Shown piece by piece: positions 18,757-28,724 of a DNA stretch of 64,000 bases. The notes beneath the pieces are model-generated. The model was not told where the DNA came from, searched no databases, and worked only from the letters and a program-made list of their open reading frames with translations. The DNA is from Moritella yayanosii (lineage in GTDB: Bacteria > Pseudomonadota > Gammaproteobacteria > Enterobacterales > Moritellaceae). A program made the position numbers and the translations under genes. The stretch is from contig NZ_LS483250.1 of NCBI RefSeq assembly GCF_900465055.1, positions 4,216,001 through 4,280,000 on the forward strand, in the 5' to 3' direction. Each line of letters opens with the position of its first letter. Position 1 is the first letter of the stretch.

Positions 18757-18774
18757 TTAGGTATGATTATTGCT
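18757..18774 (+). promoter_or_regulatory. Probable sigma-54 promoter of flhA operon
   Basis: TTAGGTATGATTATTGCT: GG (18760-18761) and GC (18772-18773) are ten bases apart and the -12 element TTGCT is perfect; the -24 element is weaker. It is 36 bases before flhA. In V. cholerae the flhA operon is FlrA/sigma-54 dependent. Confidence 0.65.
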
Positions 18775-18809
18775 TTATACTAGCGAGCATAAAATTTTGA
18801 GGTCTCGTA

Positions 18810-20909
18810 ATGCAAGTAACAGCAAATCTATCGAAAATCTGGGGTAAAAGGGCGAAGGCGCTAGAAAATATCGGCACCCCGATCGTGGTGTTGGCTACGC
18901 TGGGCATGGTTGTATTGCCTATGCCTGCATTCCTGTTAGATGTGTTCTTTTCTTTTAATATCGCGTTGTCGTTATTAATCTTACTTGTCTCTGTATACGT
19001 AAGAAAACCGCTTGATTTTGCTGCATTTCCTACCGTATTGTTAATTGCAACGTTATTACGCTTAGCGCTTAATGTGGCATCGACCCGAGTGGTATTGTTA
19101 GAAGGGCATAATGGGAGTGGTGCTGCTGGAGAGGTGATTGAGGCTTTTGGTTCGGTGGTGATCGGCGGTAATTTGGCGGTTGGTCTTATCGTTTTTATGA
19201 TTTTAATGATAATTAACTTTGCGGTGGTGACTAAGGGCGCGGGACGTATTGCGGAAGTGAGTGCGCGTTTTACCCTTGACGCCATGCCGGGCAAGCAAAT
19301 GGCGATTGATGCCGATTTGAACGCTGGTATTATTGATCAAGAACAAGCCAAACTGCGCCGTGAAGAAGTTACTCAAGAAGCTGATTTTTATGGTTCGATG
19401 GACGGTGCCAGTAAATTTGTAAAAGGTGATGCGGTTGCAGGTATATTGATTTTATTTATCAATATTATCGGCGGCCTTATTATTGGTATTTCGCAGCATG
19501 ATCTCAGTTTTGCTGAAGCTGGTGAAATTTACACATTATTGACCATTGGTGATGGTCTGGTTGCGCAGATACCGTCATTACTGTTATCTATCGCTGCCGC
19601 GATCATTGTTACCCGTCAAAATAAAGATGAAAAATTGGGCTCCCAAATAAGTAGCCAAATGATTGCGAATCCGGAAGCATTAGCGGTTGTCGCTGTTATT
19701 ATGACGGTGATGGGGTTAGTACCTGGCATGCCACACCTTGCTTTTATCGGTTTTGGTGTACTTACTGGCATTTGGGCTTGGTGGTTAATGAAAGCTGCAA
19801 TCCTACGTGAAGAAGAGAAAACTAATATTCCAGACGATGCTGCCATTGACGCGACGTTGAATGATCAAAAAGATCTCGACTGGGATGATGTTAAACCGGT
19901 AGACACGATTGGTTTGGAAGTGGGTTACCGCTTAATTCCTATGGTTGATAAAAGCCAGGGTGGTGAGTTATTAAACCGTATTAAAGGTGTACGTAAGAAA
20001 CTTTCTCAAGAATTAGGTTTTTTGATCCCCGCGGTGCATATTCGCGACAACCTAGATCTGCCACCCAATTGTTATAGTATTAATATTATGGGCGTTTCCA
20101 ATGGCGAAATTGAAATCTTCCACGATAAAGAGTTGGCTATTAACCCTGGTCAGGTTTACGGCAAGATCGAAGGAATTGAGACCATAGATCCAGCTTTTGG
20201 TTTACCTGCATTGTGGATTAACCCGCAACAGCGTGATCAAGCGCAAACCTTGGGTTATACAGCAGTTGACTCCGCCACTGTTGTTGCGACACACTTGAGC
20301 CAGTTATTACTGAATAATGCGGCACAATTGCTCGGTTATGAAGAAGTACAAAATTTATTAGATGTGTTAGCGAAAACACATCCGAAGTTAGTCGAAACTT
20401 TAGTCCCTGAGATTCTACCGTTAGGGATTGTTGTAAAAGTGCTAAAAGGGCTATTACATGATAATGTGCCAATTCGAGATATTCGTACTATTGTGGAAAC
20501 GATGGCTGAATATGGCTCGAAAACGCAAGATCCAGAAGTATTAATTTCGGCTTGTCGAGTCAGTTTACGCCGCATGATTGTTCAGGATATTAATGGTCTC
20601 GATAGTGAATTACCTGTGGTCACACTGGCGCCCGAATTAGAACAAATATTACATCAGTCTTTACAGGCTGCTGGAAGTGAAGGTGCGGGTATTGAACCTG
20701 GATTAGCAGAGCGCATGCAAACATCGTTAACAGAAGTTGCGCAGAATCAAGAATTAGCGGGACAACCAGCGATCTTATTAACGTCTGGCGTATTAAGATC
20801 TACATTGGCTAAATTTGTGAAATATTCAATACCATCATTAAGAGTATTGTCTTACCAAGAAGTCCCCGATGATAAACAGATCCGTATTGTCAGTGTTGTC
20901 GGTCAATAA
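18810..20909 (+). CDS. flhA: FlhA, flagellar export gate platform
   Basis: 699 residues, normal FlhA length. Eight N-terminal transmembrane helices with the FHIPEP-type loop (DAMPGKQMAIDADLNAGII), then a large cytoplasmic domain that forms the nonameric ring receiving chaperone-substrate complexes. Starts a new unit after an 89-base gap with a sigma-54-like site; flhF follows 44 bases downstream. Confidence 0.96.
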   Translation: MQVTANLSKIWGKRAKALENIGTPIVVLATLGMVVLPMPAFLLDVFFSFNIALSLLILLVSVYVRKPLDFAAFPTVLLIATLLRLALNVASTRVVLLEGHNGSGAAGEVIEAFGSVVIGGNLAVGLIVFMILMIINFAVVTKGAGRIAEVSARFTLDAMPGKQMAIDADLNAGIIDQEQAKLRREEVTQEADFYGSMDGASKFVKGDAVAGILILFINIIGGLIIGISQHDLSFAEAGEIYTLLTIGDGLVAQIPSLLLSIAAAIIVTRQNKDEKLGSQISSQMIANPEALAVVAVIMTVMGLVPGMPHLAFIGFGVLTGIWAWWLMKAAILREEEKTNIPDDAAIDATLNDQKDLDWDDVKPVDTIGLEVGYRLIPMVDKSQGGELLNRIKGVRKKLSQELGFLIPAVHIRDNLDLPPNCYSINIMGVSNGEIEIFHDKELAINPGQVYGKIEGIETIDPAFGLPALWINPQQRDQAQTLGYTAVDSATVVATHLSQLLLNNAAQLLGYEEVQNLLDVLAKTHPKLVETLVPEILPLGIVVKVLKGLLHDNVPIRDIRTIVETMAEYGSKTQDPEVLISACRVSLRRMIVQDINGLDSELPVVTLAPELEQILHQSLQAAGSEGAGIEPGLAERMQTSLTEVAQNQELAGQPAILLTSGVLRSTLAKFVKYSIPSLRVLSYQEVPDDKQIRIVSVVGQ

Positions 20910-20953
20910 CACGTTAATAAATTAAAGTAGCGAACAGTACTAAGGATGATAAG

Positions 20954-22450
20954 TTGAAAATAAAGCGCTTTTTTGCCAAAGATATGCGAGCGGCATTGGC
21001 TGAAGTCAAAGAGGTTCTTGGCCCCGACGCTGTTATTATGTCTAACAAAAAGGTCACTGGTGGCATCGAGATCGTTGCTGCTGTGGATTTCTCTGAAAGT
21101 AAACCTGCGGCATCGGAACCTGCGGCAGAACGAAAATCTGTAATGAATAAGAAAACCCGTCAACTTTCTGAAGACTCCGTCAATTTATCGGCATCTAAAT
21201 TCAGTTTCAAAAAGTTAATGACTAGCGAAATGTCACAACAAGCTAGCCCCGAACAAGCAGTGGTAAAAAATGATTCATTAGCGAGCTTATTGGCGCGTCA
21301 GCAAGAACATAAACAACAAATGTCGCAAGCAATAAGCAACGAAGATAATCCCAGTGAAAAAAATAACTGGGATACCAGCTTTCTAAAGAAACCTGTGGAC
21401 CGACGATTTTCGGAACCACCAAAGTCTGCGCCAGCGACACTTGCTCAGCAAAATGAAATGCGTGATGGTATGGTTCGTCAAACACAACACAGTGGTTATA
21501 AAGCATTTGAGTCAGCGGCATCAAAAGGTGATAATCAACAAGATATTAGCATGATGAAAGTGGAACTTGCTTCAATCCGAAAACTGCTCGAACATCAAGT
21601 ATCAGGCTTACAGTGGCAGGAAGTTGAACGTAATGAACCTATTCGTGCTATGTTGATTAAACATCTCGTTAAGATTGGTTTTTCCGAAGAGATTGCAGAC
21701 CAATTAGTGAATAATGTGGCAGAAAATTGTTCGATTGAATCAGCTTGGGATCAAATTCAAGCGCTATTGACGGATAATATCCTGATTGCACAAGATGATA
21801 TTTTAAGTAAAGGGGGGGCTGTTGCATTAGTTGGACCCACGGGCGTCGGCAAAACGACAACAATAGCCAAATTAGCGGCAAAATTTGCCATGTTGCATGG
21901 TTCAGATAATGTTGCACTGATTACAACTGATACATATCGTATCGGAGCTCACGAACAATTAGCAACTTATGGTCGTATAATGGGTTGTACAGTCAAGGTT
22001 GCACGTGACGATGCAGAGTTGGCACAATACTTGTATCAATTACGGAGTAAGCGTTTAGTTTTGATTGACACTGCCGGTATGGGCCAGCGCGATACGCGTT
22101 TATCTGAACAGCTTGATACATTAGTCAATAATGACAAAGTCGTGATTCGTAACTATTTAGTTGTCCCTGCAACCGCACAACGTAGGGTCGTAGAAGAAAC
22201 ACTAGAGCATTTTCACCACATTCCGTTAGCGGGCTGTATTTTAAGTAAAGTGGATGAAAGCTTAAGTCTCGGTGAAGTTTTAAGTGTATTAATACAACAT
22301 CAACTGCCAATTGCTTATATAACAAATGGGCAGCGAGTACCTGAAGATATAGATTCAGCCAATGCTCAGAAATTAGTTAGCATGGTACTGAATAGAGATA
22401 CACTAGAAGAACAAAACGATACGCATTTTTGGTTAGGCGATGATAAATAG
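20954..22450 (+). CDS. flhF: FlhF, SRP-like GTPase for flagellar placement
   Basis: 498-residue SRP-GTPase that recruits the first MS-ring components to the pole. A variable N-terminal B domain (about 1-215) is followed by the NG domain: GPTGVGKTTTIAKLAA (G1), TTDTYRIGAHEQL (G2/insertion box), DTAGMGQRD (G3), and a TxxDES-like SKVDES (G4). Starts with TTG at the observed AAGGATGATAAG spacing. Acts with FlhG, encoded next, to set flagellum position and number. Confidence 0.94.
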   Translation: MKIKRFFAKDMRAALAEVKEVLGPDAVIMSNKKVTGGIEIVAAVDFSESKPAASEPAAERKSVMNKKTRQLSEDSVNLSASKFSFKKLMTSEMSQQASPEQAVVKNDSLASLLARQQEHKQQMSQAISNEDNPSEKNNWDTSFLKKPVDRRFSEPPKSAPATLAQQNEMRDGMVRQTQHSGYKAFESAASKGDNQQDISMMKVELASIRKLLEHQVSGLQWQEVERNEPIRAMLIKHLVKIGFSEEIADQLVNNVAENCSIESAWDQIQALLTDNILIAQDDILSKGGAVALVGPTGVGKTTTIAKLAAKFAMLHGSDNVALITTDTYRIGAHEQLATYGRIMGCTVKVARDDAELAQYLYQLRSKRLVLIDTAGMGQRDTRLSEQLDTLVNNDKVVIRNYLVVPATAQRRVVEETLEHFHHIPLAGCILSKVDESLSLGEVLSVLIQHQLPIAYITNGQRVPEDIDSANAQKLVSMVLNRDTLEEQNDTHFWLGDDK

Positions 22451-22452
22451 TA

Positions 22453-23328
22453 ATGAATAAAAATAATTTTTTCGATCAAGCAAGTGGTCTAAGACAAATG
22501 AGTAATAACAAAAAAGTTAAAGTCATTGCCGTTTCAGGTGGCAAAGGTGGCGTAGGTAAAACTAACGTAACACTAAACATGGCAGTAGCACTCGCGGCAC
22601 AGGGCAAGCGAGTGATGGTTTTAGATGCCGATCTGGGATTGGCGAACGTCGATGTGTTACTCGGCTTACGCGTACACAAAAATATTTCTCACGTAATTTC
22701 GGGAGAATGTACATTAGACGATATTTTGATTGAAGGCCCAAATGGCATTTTAATCGCACCAGCGACATCTGGTACACGCTCGATGGTTGAATTATCGAGG
22801 CAAGAGCATGCTGGTTTAATCCGGGCTTTTGGCGAGCTAAAAACACCGATTGATGTGTTATTAATTGATACTGCTGCAGGTATTTCGGAGATGGTGTTAA
22901 GTTTCTGCCGTGCCTCACAAGATATCTTGATGGTGGTGTGTGATGAACCAACGTCGATTACCGATGCTTACGCGTTAATTAAATTATTATCTAAAGAGCA
23001 CGGCGTTCATCGGTTTAAAATTGTTGCCAACATGGTGCGCAGTTTACGGGAAGGCCAAGAGTTATTTACTAAGTTGACACGTGTTACCGACCGGTTTTTA
23101 GATGCCACATTAGAACTTGTTGCTTGTATTCCGTTTGATAACTGCGTTCGTCAATCTGTTCGAAAACAAAGAGTTGTTGTAGATGCATTTCCTAAAGCAC
23201 CCGCTTCTCTTGCGTTTAGAGCACTGGCAAGTAAAGCTGCTACTTGGCCTGTACCGAATAGAGCCGGTGGTCATCTAGAGTTTTTCATTGAGAATCTGTT
23301 TGAAAACAAAGCTAGGGTAGAAGATTGA
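22453..23328 (+). CDS. flhG: FlhG (FleN/YlxH), MinD-type ATPase limiting flagellar number
   Basis: 291 residues of the MinD/ParA ATPase superfamily. Deviant Walker A GGKGGVGKTNV with the intradimer Lys, DADLGLANVDVLLG (A'), and LLIDTAAG (Walker B) are clear. The C-terminus is amphipathic, for membrane attachment. FlhG restrains FlhF and FlrA so that a single polar flagellum is built. Gap of two bases from flhF. Confidence 0.95.
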   Translation: MNKNNFFDQASGLRQMSNNKKVKVIAVSGGKGGVGKTNVTLNMAVALAAQGKRVMVLDADLGLANVDVLLGLRVHKNISHVISGECTLDDILIEGPNGILIAPATSGTRSMVELSRQEHAGLIRAFGELKTPIDVLLIDTAAGISEMVLSFCRASQDILMVVCDEPTSITDAYALIKLLSKEHGVHRFKIVANMVRSLREGQELFTKLTRVTDRFLDATLELVACIPFDNCVRQSVRKQRVVVDAFPKAPASLAFRALASKAATWPVPNRAGGHLEFFIENLFENKARVED

Positions 23329-23329
23329 A

Positions 23330-24055
23330 GTGAATAAGGCATCCGCTTACAGTAGCATCCAGTCGCAACAGAATCACGCTGTTGAGCAATTCGGTTTTTT
23401 AGTCAAACGAATTGCTCATCACTTGCTCCTACGTTTGCCACCGAGTGTTCAGTTAGATGATTTAATTCAGTCGGGAATGATTGGATTACTGGATGCAGCG
23501 CGCAACTTTGATGGATCTAAAGGAGCTAGTTTTGAAACGTATGCTGGCATTCGTATTCGCGGCTCAATGATAGATGAAATGAGACGTGGAGACTGGGTAC
23601 CAAGATCGGTGCATAAAAATGGTCGAGATATTGCTGCGGCAATTGACCGGATCGAAAAAAAAACTGGGACGGATGCAAAAGATACTGATATTGCTGGTGA
23701 ATTAGGCGTAAGCCTGACTGACTACCATAGTATGTTGATGGATGTGAACAGTGGGCATATATTAGCTGTCGAGGATTTGACCGGCGGTAATGAAGACGCT
23801 TATTCAGCTTATAAAGGTAAATCAAGTACCCCTTGTGCGGACTTTTCGGAGCAACGTTTTCAGCAAGCATTAGCTGATTGCATTAAAACATTACCTGAAA
23901 GAGAAAGCTTAGTGTTATCGCTTTATTACGATGAAGAGTTAAATCTAAGAGAGATTGGGGAAGTGCTTAGTGTCAGTGAATCTCGAGTAAGTCAAATACA
24001 CAGTCAAGCAATGCATCGTGTTAAAGCGCGGATGCATGCCTGGTCGGATGATTAA
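23330..24055 (+). CDS. fliA: FliA, RNA polymerase sigma-28 factor
   Basis: 241-residue flagellar sigma factor for late genes. Region 2 (LDDLIQSGMIGLLDAARNFD, GIRIRGSMIDEMRRGDWVPR) and region 4 (LPERESLVLSLYYDEELNLREIGEVLSVSESRVSQIHSQA) are fully conserved. GTG start one base after the flhG stop. Held inactive by FlgM until hook completion by analogy. Confidence 0.96.
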   Translation: MNKASAYSSIQSQQNHAVEQFGFLVKRIAHHLLLRLPPSVQLDDLIQSGMIGLLDAARNFDGSKGASFETYAGIRIRGSMIDEMRRGDWVPRSVHKNGRDIAAAIDRIEKKTGTDAKDTDIAGELGVSLTDYHSMLMDVNSGHILAVEDLTGGNEDAYSAYKGKSSTPCADFSEQRFQQALADCIKTLPERESLVLSLYYDEELNLREIGEVLSVSESRVSQIHSQAMHRVKARMHAWSDD

Positions 24056-24156
24056 GTTTAATGGGTACTATATTATTTAGTGCCTGAGTATTGAAGTAAT
24101 ATATTTATGGGAATCAGGACCTGTGAATATTGTGATTACTTATTTTGGAGAGCAAC

Positions 24157-24540
24157 TTGAAAAAGCAAATTAAAATTCTTATTGTTGATGATTTTTCTAC
24201 GATGAGACGCATCATTAAAAACTTACTGCGCGACCTTGGTTTTAGCAATACATTTGAAGCCGACGACGGTAATACCGCGCTACCTATGCTTAAAAATGGC
24301 AATTATGATTTTGTGGTCACTGACTGGAATATGCCTGGAATGCAAGGTATTGATCTACTTAAAGAAATACGAAAAGATCAAGCGCTTTGCCATATCCCAG
24401 TATTGATGGTTACTGCGGAAGCGAAACGTGAACAAATTATTGAAGCTGCGCAATCAGGTGTAAATGGTTATATTATTAAACCATTTACAGCTGCGACGTT
24501 AAAAGAAAAGTTAGAGAAAATTTTCGAACGAATTCAATAA
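24157..24540 (+). CDS. cheY: CheY, chemotaxis response regulator
   Basis: Single receiver domain, 127 residues from the chosen start. Asp56 (VVTDWNMPG) is the phosphorylation site; Asp11-Asp12, Thr86-region MVTAEAKRE and Lys108-region IIKPF complete the active site. CheY-P binds the FliM N-terminus. The start TTG at 24157 is preferred because GGAG (24147-24150) lies six bases ahead; a TTG at 24145 would add four residues but would precede this ribosome binding site. Confidence 0.93.
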   Translation: MKKQIKILIVDDFSTMRRIIKNLLRDLGFSNTFEADDGNTALPMLKNGNYDFVVTDWNMPGMQGIDLLKEIRKDQALCHIPVLMVTAEAKREQIIEAAQSGVNGYIIKPFTAATLKEKLEKIFERIQ

Positions 24541-24552
24541 GCAAGGATGCGC

Positions 24553-25302
24553 ATGAGTGATCAACAAGAAGCATTGATTTCATTAGAAAAAGCTAAAGAA
24601 CTGGTGACACTACTAGAGTGCGGCCAGGTAGAAATGGCAAATGAAATCATTATTGATATTCAAAATGAATGTTCAGCCGAACTGTATGAGAAAGTGGGGG
24701 TGTTAACTCGTCAATTACATAATTCATTAGAAGACTTTCAATTAGACACACGTATTGAAAGTCTGGTTAAGGATGAGTTCCCGGATGCTAGAGAACGTTT
24801 AAACTACGTTATCGAGATGACGGATAAAGCCGCCAACCGCACCATGGATGCAGTGGAAGCTTGTCTACCCATCGCGGATAGTTTTAATAATCGTATCCAA
24901 CAAGTGATGCCGAATTGGACAAGATTGATGAATCGTGATTTGCAACTCGGTCAATTTAAAGAGCTTTGTAAATTATTAGATAATTTTCTTCAAGTTTCAG
25001 CTTCTGATGCCGATAGTTTAAGACAGTACTTAACTGAGATTCTAATGGCACAAGATTTCCAAGATTTGACGGGACAAATGATCCGTCGAGTGATTAATCT
25101 AGTGCAAGAAGTAGAAGTTAAATTAGTTGAAATGCTGACTATGTTTGGTGAAACGACAAAGCCACTAAATCAACCAGCAGACGAAATTAAAAAGATCATT
25201 GACATTGAAGCTGAAGGTCCAATCATGAATGCGAGAGAACGTGTGGATGTGGTAAACGGCCAAGATGATGTTGATGATTTATTATCAAGTTTAGGATTTT
25301 AA
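24553..25302 (+). CDS. cheZ: CheZ, CheY-P phosphatase
   Basis: 249 residues from the ATG at 24553, which has AAGGA five bases upstream; an ATG two codons earlier (24547) overlaps that site. Family features: long helical hairpin, catalytic region AQDFQDLTGQMIRRVINLV with the Gln that attacks CheY-P, and the C-terminal CheY-binding peptide VDDLLSSLGF. Dephosphorylates CheY-P at the array. Confidence 0.93.
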   Translation: MSDQQEALISLEKAKELVTLLECGQVEMANEIIIDIQNECSAELYEKVGVLTRQLHNSLEDFQLDTRIESLVKDEFPDARERLNYVIEMTDKAANRTMDAVEACLPIADSFNNRIQQVMPNWTRLMNRDLQLGQFKELCKLLDNFLQVSASDADSLRQYLTEILMAQDFQDLTGQMIRRVINLVQEVEVKLVEMLTMFGETTKPLNQPADEIKKIIDIEAEGPIMNARERVDVVNGQDDVDDLLSSLGF

Positions 25303-25313
25303 GGGAGATATTG

Positions 25314-27446
25314 ATGAGCTTTGATGTTGTTGATGAAGAAATTCTACAGGACTTCCTGATTGAAGCGTCTGAGATTCTAGAGCTACTCTCTGAGCAACTC
25401 GTTGATTTAGAAAAAAATCCAGAAGACTCAGAATTACTGAATGCAATCTTTAGGGGGTTCCATACAGTTAAAGGTGGCGCTGGCTTTTTAGCATTATCAG
25501 AACTAGTTGATATATGTCACGGTGCCGAAAACGTATTTGATAGCCTACGTAATGGGCATCGAGCGGTAACACCTGAATTAATGGATGTGATTCTTCAAGC
25601 ATTGGATTGTGTCAATGTGATGTTTGTCGCGATTCAAGAGCGTGAACCATTAATTGCTGCAGATGCGGAATTAATCCATCAACTTCATTTGCTGACTCAA
25701 CCTGAATCTGTACCAGTAGTGATGGAAAAGGTTGTAGAGGTGACTTCTCAACCGGTAACCGTTTCTGGTAATGACTCTGGCATTGACGGAATGTCAGAGC
25801 TTGATTTTGAAAAATTACTTGATGAACTTCATGGTAAAGGTGGAACGCCGACAGCTGCTAACGTGGCCGTCCCGGCGCCTACACCTGCTGCAAGTTCAAA
25901 TGTTGATTTTACGGATGATGAGTTCGAAAACTTACTTGATGATCTGCATGGTGTTGGTCAGCATGCTAGCGCAGCTAATACAAACACAACGTCAGCTCCT
26001 GTTGTTGCTACGCCAGCCGCTAGCAGCAGTGAACTCAATGACGATGACTTTGAAAACTTACTGGATGAATTATACGGTAAGGGTAATGCGCCAAGTGCTG
26101 CTGCGACGATCAAAAATGTGGTTAATGCTGGAGGTTCTGCCGCTATCCAGCCCGCGCCTGTGGCACAAACTGACACTACGATTGCTACACCAGTAGCAAA
26201 AGTGGCACCAGTAGCCAAAAAATCGACTGAAACTGTGGTGGTAAAAGCAGAGAAAAAAGCGAAACCTCAAGTTGATTCAACAGTCCGTGTTGATACTCGT
26301 ACCCTTGATGAAATTATGAATATGGTGGGCGAATTAGTACTCGTCCGTAACCGTTTAGTGAGCTTAGGCATCTCGAGTAACGATGAAGAAATCACTAAAG
26401 CTGTGTCCAATCTTGATGTGGTTACTGCCGACTTACAAGGTGCGGTAATGAAAACACGCATGCAACCAATCAAAAAAGTGTTTGGTCGTTTCCCGCGTGT
26501 TGTACGTGATTTAGCCCGTAGTTTATCAAAAGACATTAATCTTGAAATGATTGGTGAAGAAACCGATTTAGATAAGAATTTAGTGGAAGCACTTGCTGAT
26601 CCACTGGTTCACTTAGTGAGAAATTCGGTGGATCATGGTATTGAAATGCCAGATGTACGTGAGAAAAATGGCAAACCACGACAGGGGACGATTACCTTAT
26701 CGGCATCTCAAGAAGGCGATCATATTCGTCTGAAAATTGTAGATGATGGTGCGGGTATGGACCCCGAACTATTAAAACAAATTGCGATTAAGCGTGGGGT
26801 GCTTGATGCTGATGCAGCAGCAAGAATCTCGGATAATGAAGCATTCAACCTTATTTTTGCCCCCGGGTTTTCAACCAAAGATCAGATATCAGATATTTCT
26901 GGTCGAGGGGTTGGTATGGATGTGGTTAAGACGGGTATCAGCAAACTTAATGGTACAATTTCGATCGACTCCAAACTGGGGGTTGGTACAACGATTGAAA
27001 TTAAAGTACCGTTGACACTGGCGATTCTACCCACCTTGATGGTAGAAGTCGGTAAGCAAATATTTGCTTTACCATTGACGAGTGTGAATGAGATCTTCCA
27101 CTTGGATTTAAATAAAACCCATGTTGTAGATAATCAACTCAGCATTGTAGTCAGAGACAAAGCGATTCCACTATTTTATCTGCATGATTGGTTAACTAAA
27201 ATGGACCCTCAAGCAGCGACTCGAAATGATCGTGGTCTTGGCCATGTTGTGATCGTCCAATTAGGGACCAAACAAGTTGGCTTTGTGGTTGATAGTCTGA
27301 TTGGTCAAGAAGAAGTTGTTATTAAAGCGTTAGACAACTTACTACAAGGTACGCCAGGCATGGCAGGCGCAACTATTACCAGCGATGGTGGTATTGCTTT
27401 GATTTTAGATATTCCAAGTCTCTTAAATCATTACGCTAAACGCTAA
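25314..27446 (+). CDS. cheA: CheA, chemotaxis histidine kinase
   Basis: 710-residue kinase. Hpt domain with phospho-acceptor His50 (FRGFHTVKGGAGF), long Ala/Pro/Thr-rich linker (about 135-320) with three short repeats of the form FExLLDELHGKG, dimerisation domain, HATPase (LVRNSVDHGIEMP, DDGAGMD, SGRGVGMDVV) and C-terminal CheW-like domain. The classic P2 domain is not evident; in Vibrio this linker contains the segment bound by ParP. ATG at 25314 has AGGGAG six bases upstream; the TTG at 25311 does not fit as well. Confidence 0.95.
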   Translation: MSFDVVDEEILQDFLIEASEILELLSEQLVDLEKNPEDSELLNAIFRGFHTVKGGAGFLALSELVDICHGAENVFDSLRNGHRAVTPELMDVILQALDCVNVMFVAIQEREPLIAADAELIHQLHLLTQPESVPVVMEKVVEVTSQPVTVSGNDSGIDGMSELDFEKLLDELHGKGGTPTAANVAVPAPTPAASSNVDFTDDEFENLLDDLHGVGQHASAANTNTTSAPVVATPAASSSELNDDDFENLLDELYGKGNAPSAAATIKNVVNAGGSAAIQPAPVAQTDTTIATPVAKVAPVAKKSTETVVVKAEKKAKPQVDSTVRVDTRTLDEIMNMVGELVLVRNRLVSLGISSNDEEITKAVSNLDVVTADLQGAVMKTRMQPIKKVFGRFPRVVRDLARSLSKDINLEMIGEETDLDKNLVEALADPLVHLVRNSVDHGIEMPDVREKNGKPRQGTITLSASQEGDHIRLKIVDDGAGMDPELLKQIAIKRGVLDADAAARISDNEAFNLIFAPGFSTKDQISDISGRGVGMDVVKTGISKLNGTISIDSKLGVGTTIEIKVPLTLAILPTLMVEVGKQIFALPLTSVNEIFHLDLNKTHVVDNQLSIVVRDKAIPLFYLHDWLTKMDPQAATRNDRGLGHVVIVQLGTKQVGFVVDSLIGQEEVVIKALDNLLQGTPGMAGATITSDGGIALILDIPSLLNHYAKR

Positions 27447-27455
27447 TTTGTTGAT

Positions 27456-27480
27456 ACAGGGGGCTGCCCCTGTGTGCTTT
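27456..27480 (+). terminator. GC-rich hairpin between cheA and cheB
   Basis: ACAGGGG (27456-27462) pairs with CCCCTGT (27467-27473), 4-nt loop, then GTGCTTTT. The U-run is imperfect, so it may be an attenuator or mRNA-stability element that lets some transcription into cheB. Confidence 0.45.
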
Positions 27481-27516
27481 TACATTGAAGTAAACACATT
27501 TAAGTAGATAGATTAG

Positions 27517-28698
27517 ATGAAAATAAAGGTTTTAGTCGTTGATGACTCTAGTTTTTTCAGACGTAGAGTAAGTGAAATCATTAATGCAGATCCAGAAATG
27601 GAAGTTATTGATACTGCTAAGAATGGCGAAGAAGCGATCATTAAAGCGAAATTGCTACGTCCAGATGTGATCACTATGGATATTGAAATGCCGGTACTCG
27701 ACGGTATTTCTGCAGTTAAAGCGATCATGAAAGACACGCCGACCCCCATTTTAATGTTCTCGTCACTGACGCACCAAGGTGCGAAGTCGACACTCGAGGC
27801 TTTAGAGGCTGGTGCGGCTAACTTTTTACCGAAAAAGTTTGAAGATATTGCCAAAGACAAAGCAGAAGCGGTTAAATTACTGCAGCAAAATATTAAAGAA
27901 ATCAGTAAACGCAGAAGTGGATTGAGAGCTCCGCGTATCACTCCCGCCCCAGTTCGTAGTGCGCCGGTAGCGCCTGATAGACTGCGTAAAAATACAATGA
28001 CAAGCAGATTACATACGGCGAATGCTGTAAACGTGAGACATGTTGCTGATGTTGATAGTGCGATACTTGAAACGCGAACGCCGGTAACTGTCAGCCATGT
28101 AAGAAAACGTGCATCAGGTAAAAAATATAATTTAATGGTAATTGGTGCGTCGACCGGTGGTCCAGTCGCATTACAAAAAGTATTAACACCTTTACGTCAT
28201 GACTTCCCTTTACCTATTTTACTCATTCAACATATGCCGGCTACGTTTACGTCGGCATTTGCAGCGCGATTGAATACCTTATGCCAAATCACAGTAAAGG
28301 AAGCGCAGCATGGTGACCGCTTACGGCCTGGAGTTGCTTATTTAGCACCTGGTGGTAAGCAAGTTCTGATTGAGAGTAAAGCCGGTGGCTTAAGTTTAAA
28401 AGTCATTGAAAGTCCTGAAGGGATTAATTATAAACCGAGTGTCGATATTACATTCGGCTCTGCTGCGCAGTCATATCGCGATAAAGTATTAGCGATTGTA
28501 TTAACGGGTATGGGTGCTGATGGTCGAGATGGCGCTAAATTACTCAAACAAAAAGGCAGTACTGTGTGGGCTCAAGATGCACAATCTTGCGTTGTATATG
28601 GTATGCCACAAGCAATTGTGAATGCTGGATTAGCCGATGAACAAATTAATTTGCCAGAAATCGCAGCGCGCATTAATATTGAAGTTGGTTGTCGGTAA
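27517..28698 (+). CDS. cheB: CheB, receptor methylesterase/glutamine deamidase
   Basis: 393 residues. Receiver domain with Asp55 (VITMDIEMPVLDG), an unusually long linker (about 130-200), and the CheB esterase domain with catalytic Ser in GASTGGP, His in LIQHMP and Asp in LTGMGADGRDG. Removes methyl groups from chemoreceptors during adaptation. No cheR is in the window. Confidence 0.95.
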   Translation: MKIKVLVVDDSSFFRRRVSEIINADPEMEVIDTAKNGEEAIIKAKLLRPDVITMDIEMPVLDGISAVKAIMKDTPTPILMFSSLTHQGAKSTLEALEAGAANFLPKKFEDIAKDKAEAVKLLQQNIKEISKRRSGLRAPRITPAPVRSAPVAPDRLRKNTMTSRLHTANAVNVRHVADVDSAILETRTPVTVSHVRKRASGKKYNLMVIGASTGGPVALQKVLTPLRHDFPLPILLIQHMPATFTSAFAARLNTLCQITVKEAQHGDRLRPGVAYLAPGGKQVLIESKAGGLSLKVIESPEGINYKPSVDITFGSAAQSYRDKVLAIVLTGMGADGRDGAKLLKQKGSTVWAQDAQSCVVYGMPQAIVNAGLADEQINLPEIAARINIEVGCR

Positions 28699-28724
28699 CG
28701 ACATGCAGATAAGGTAGGGTAAAG

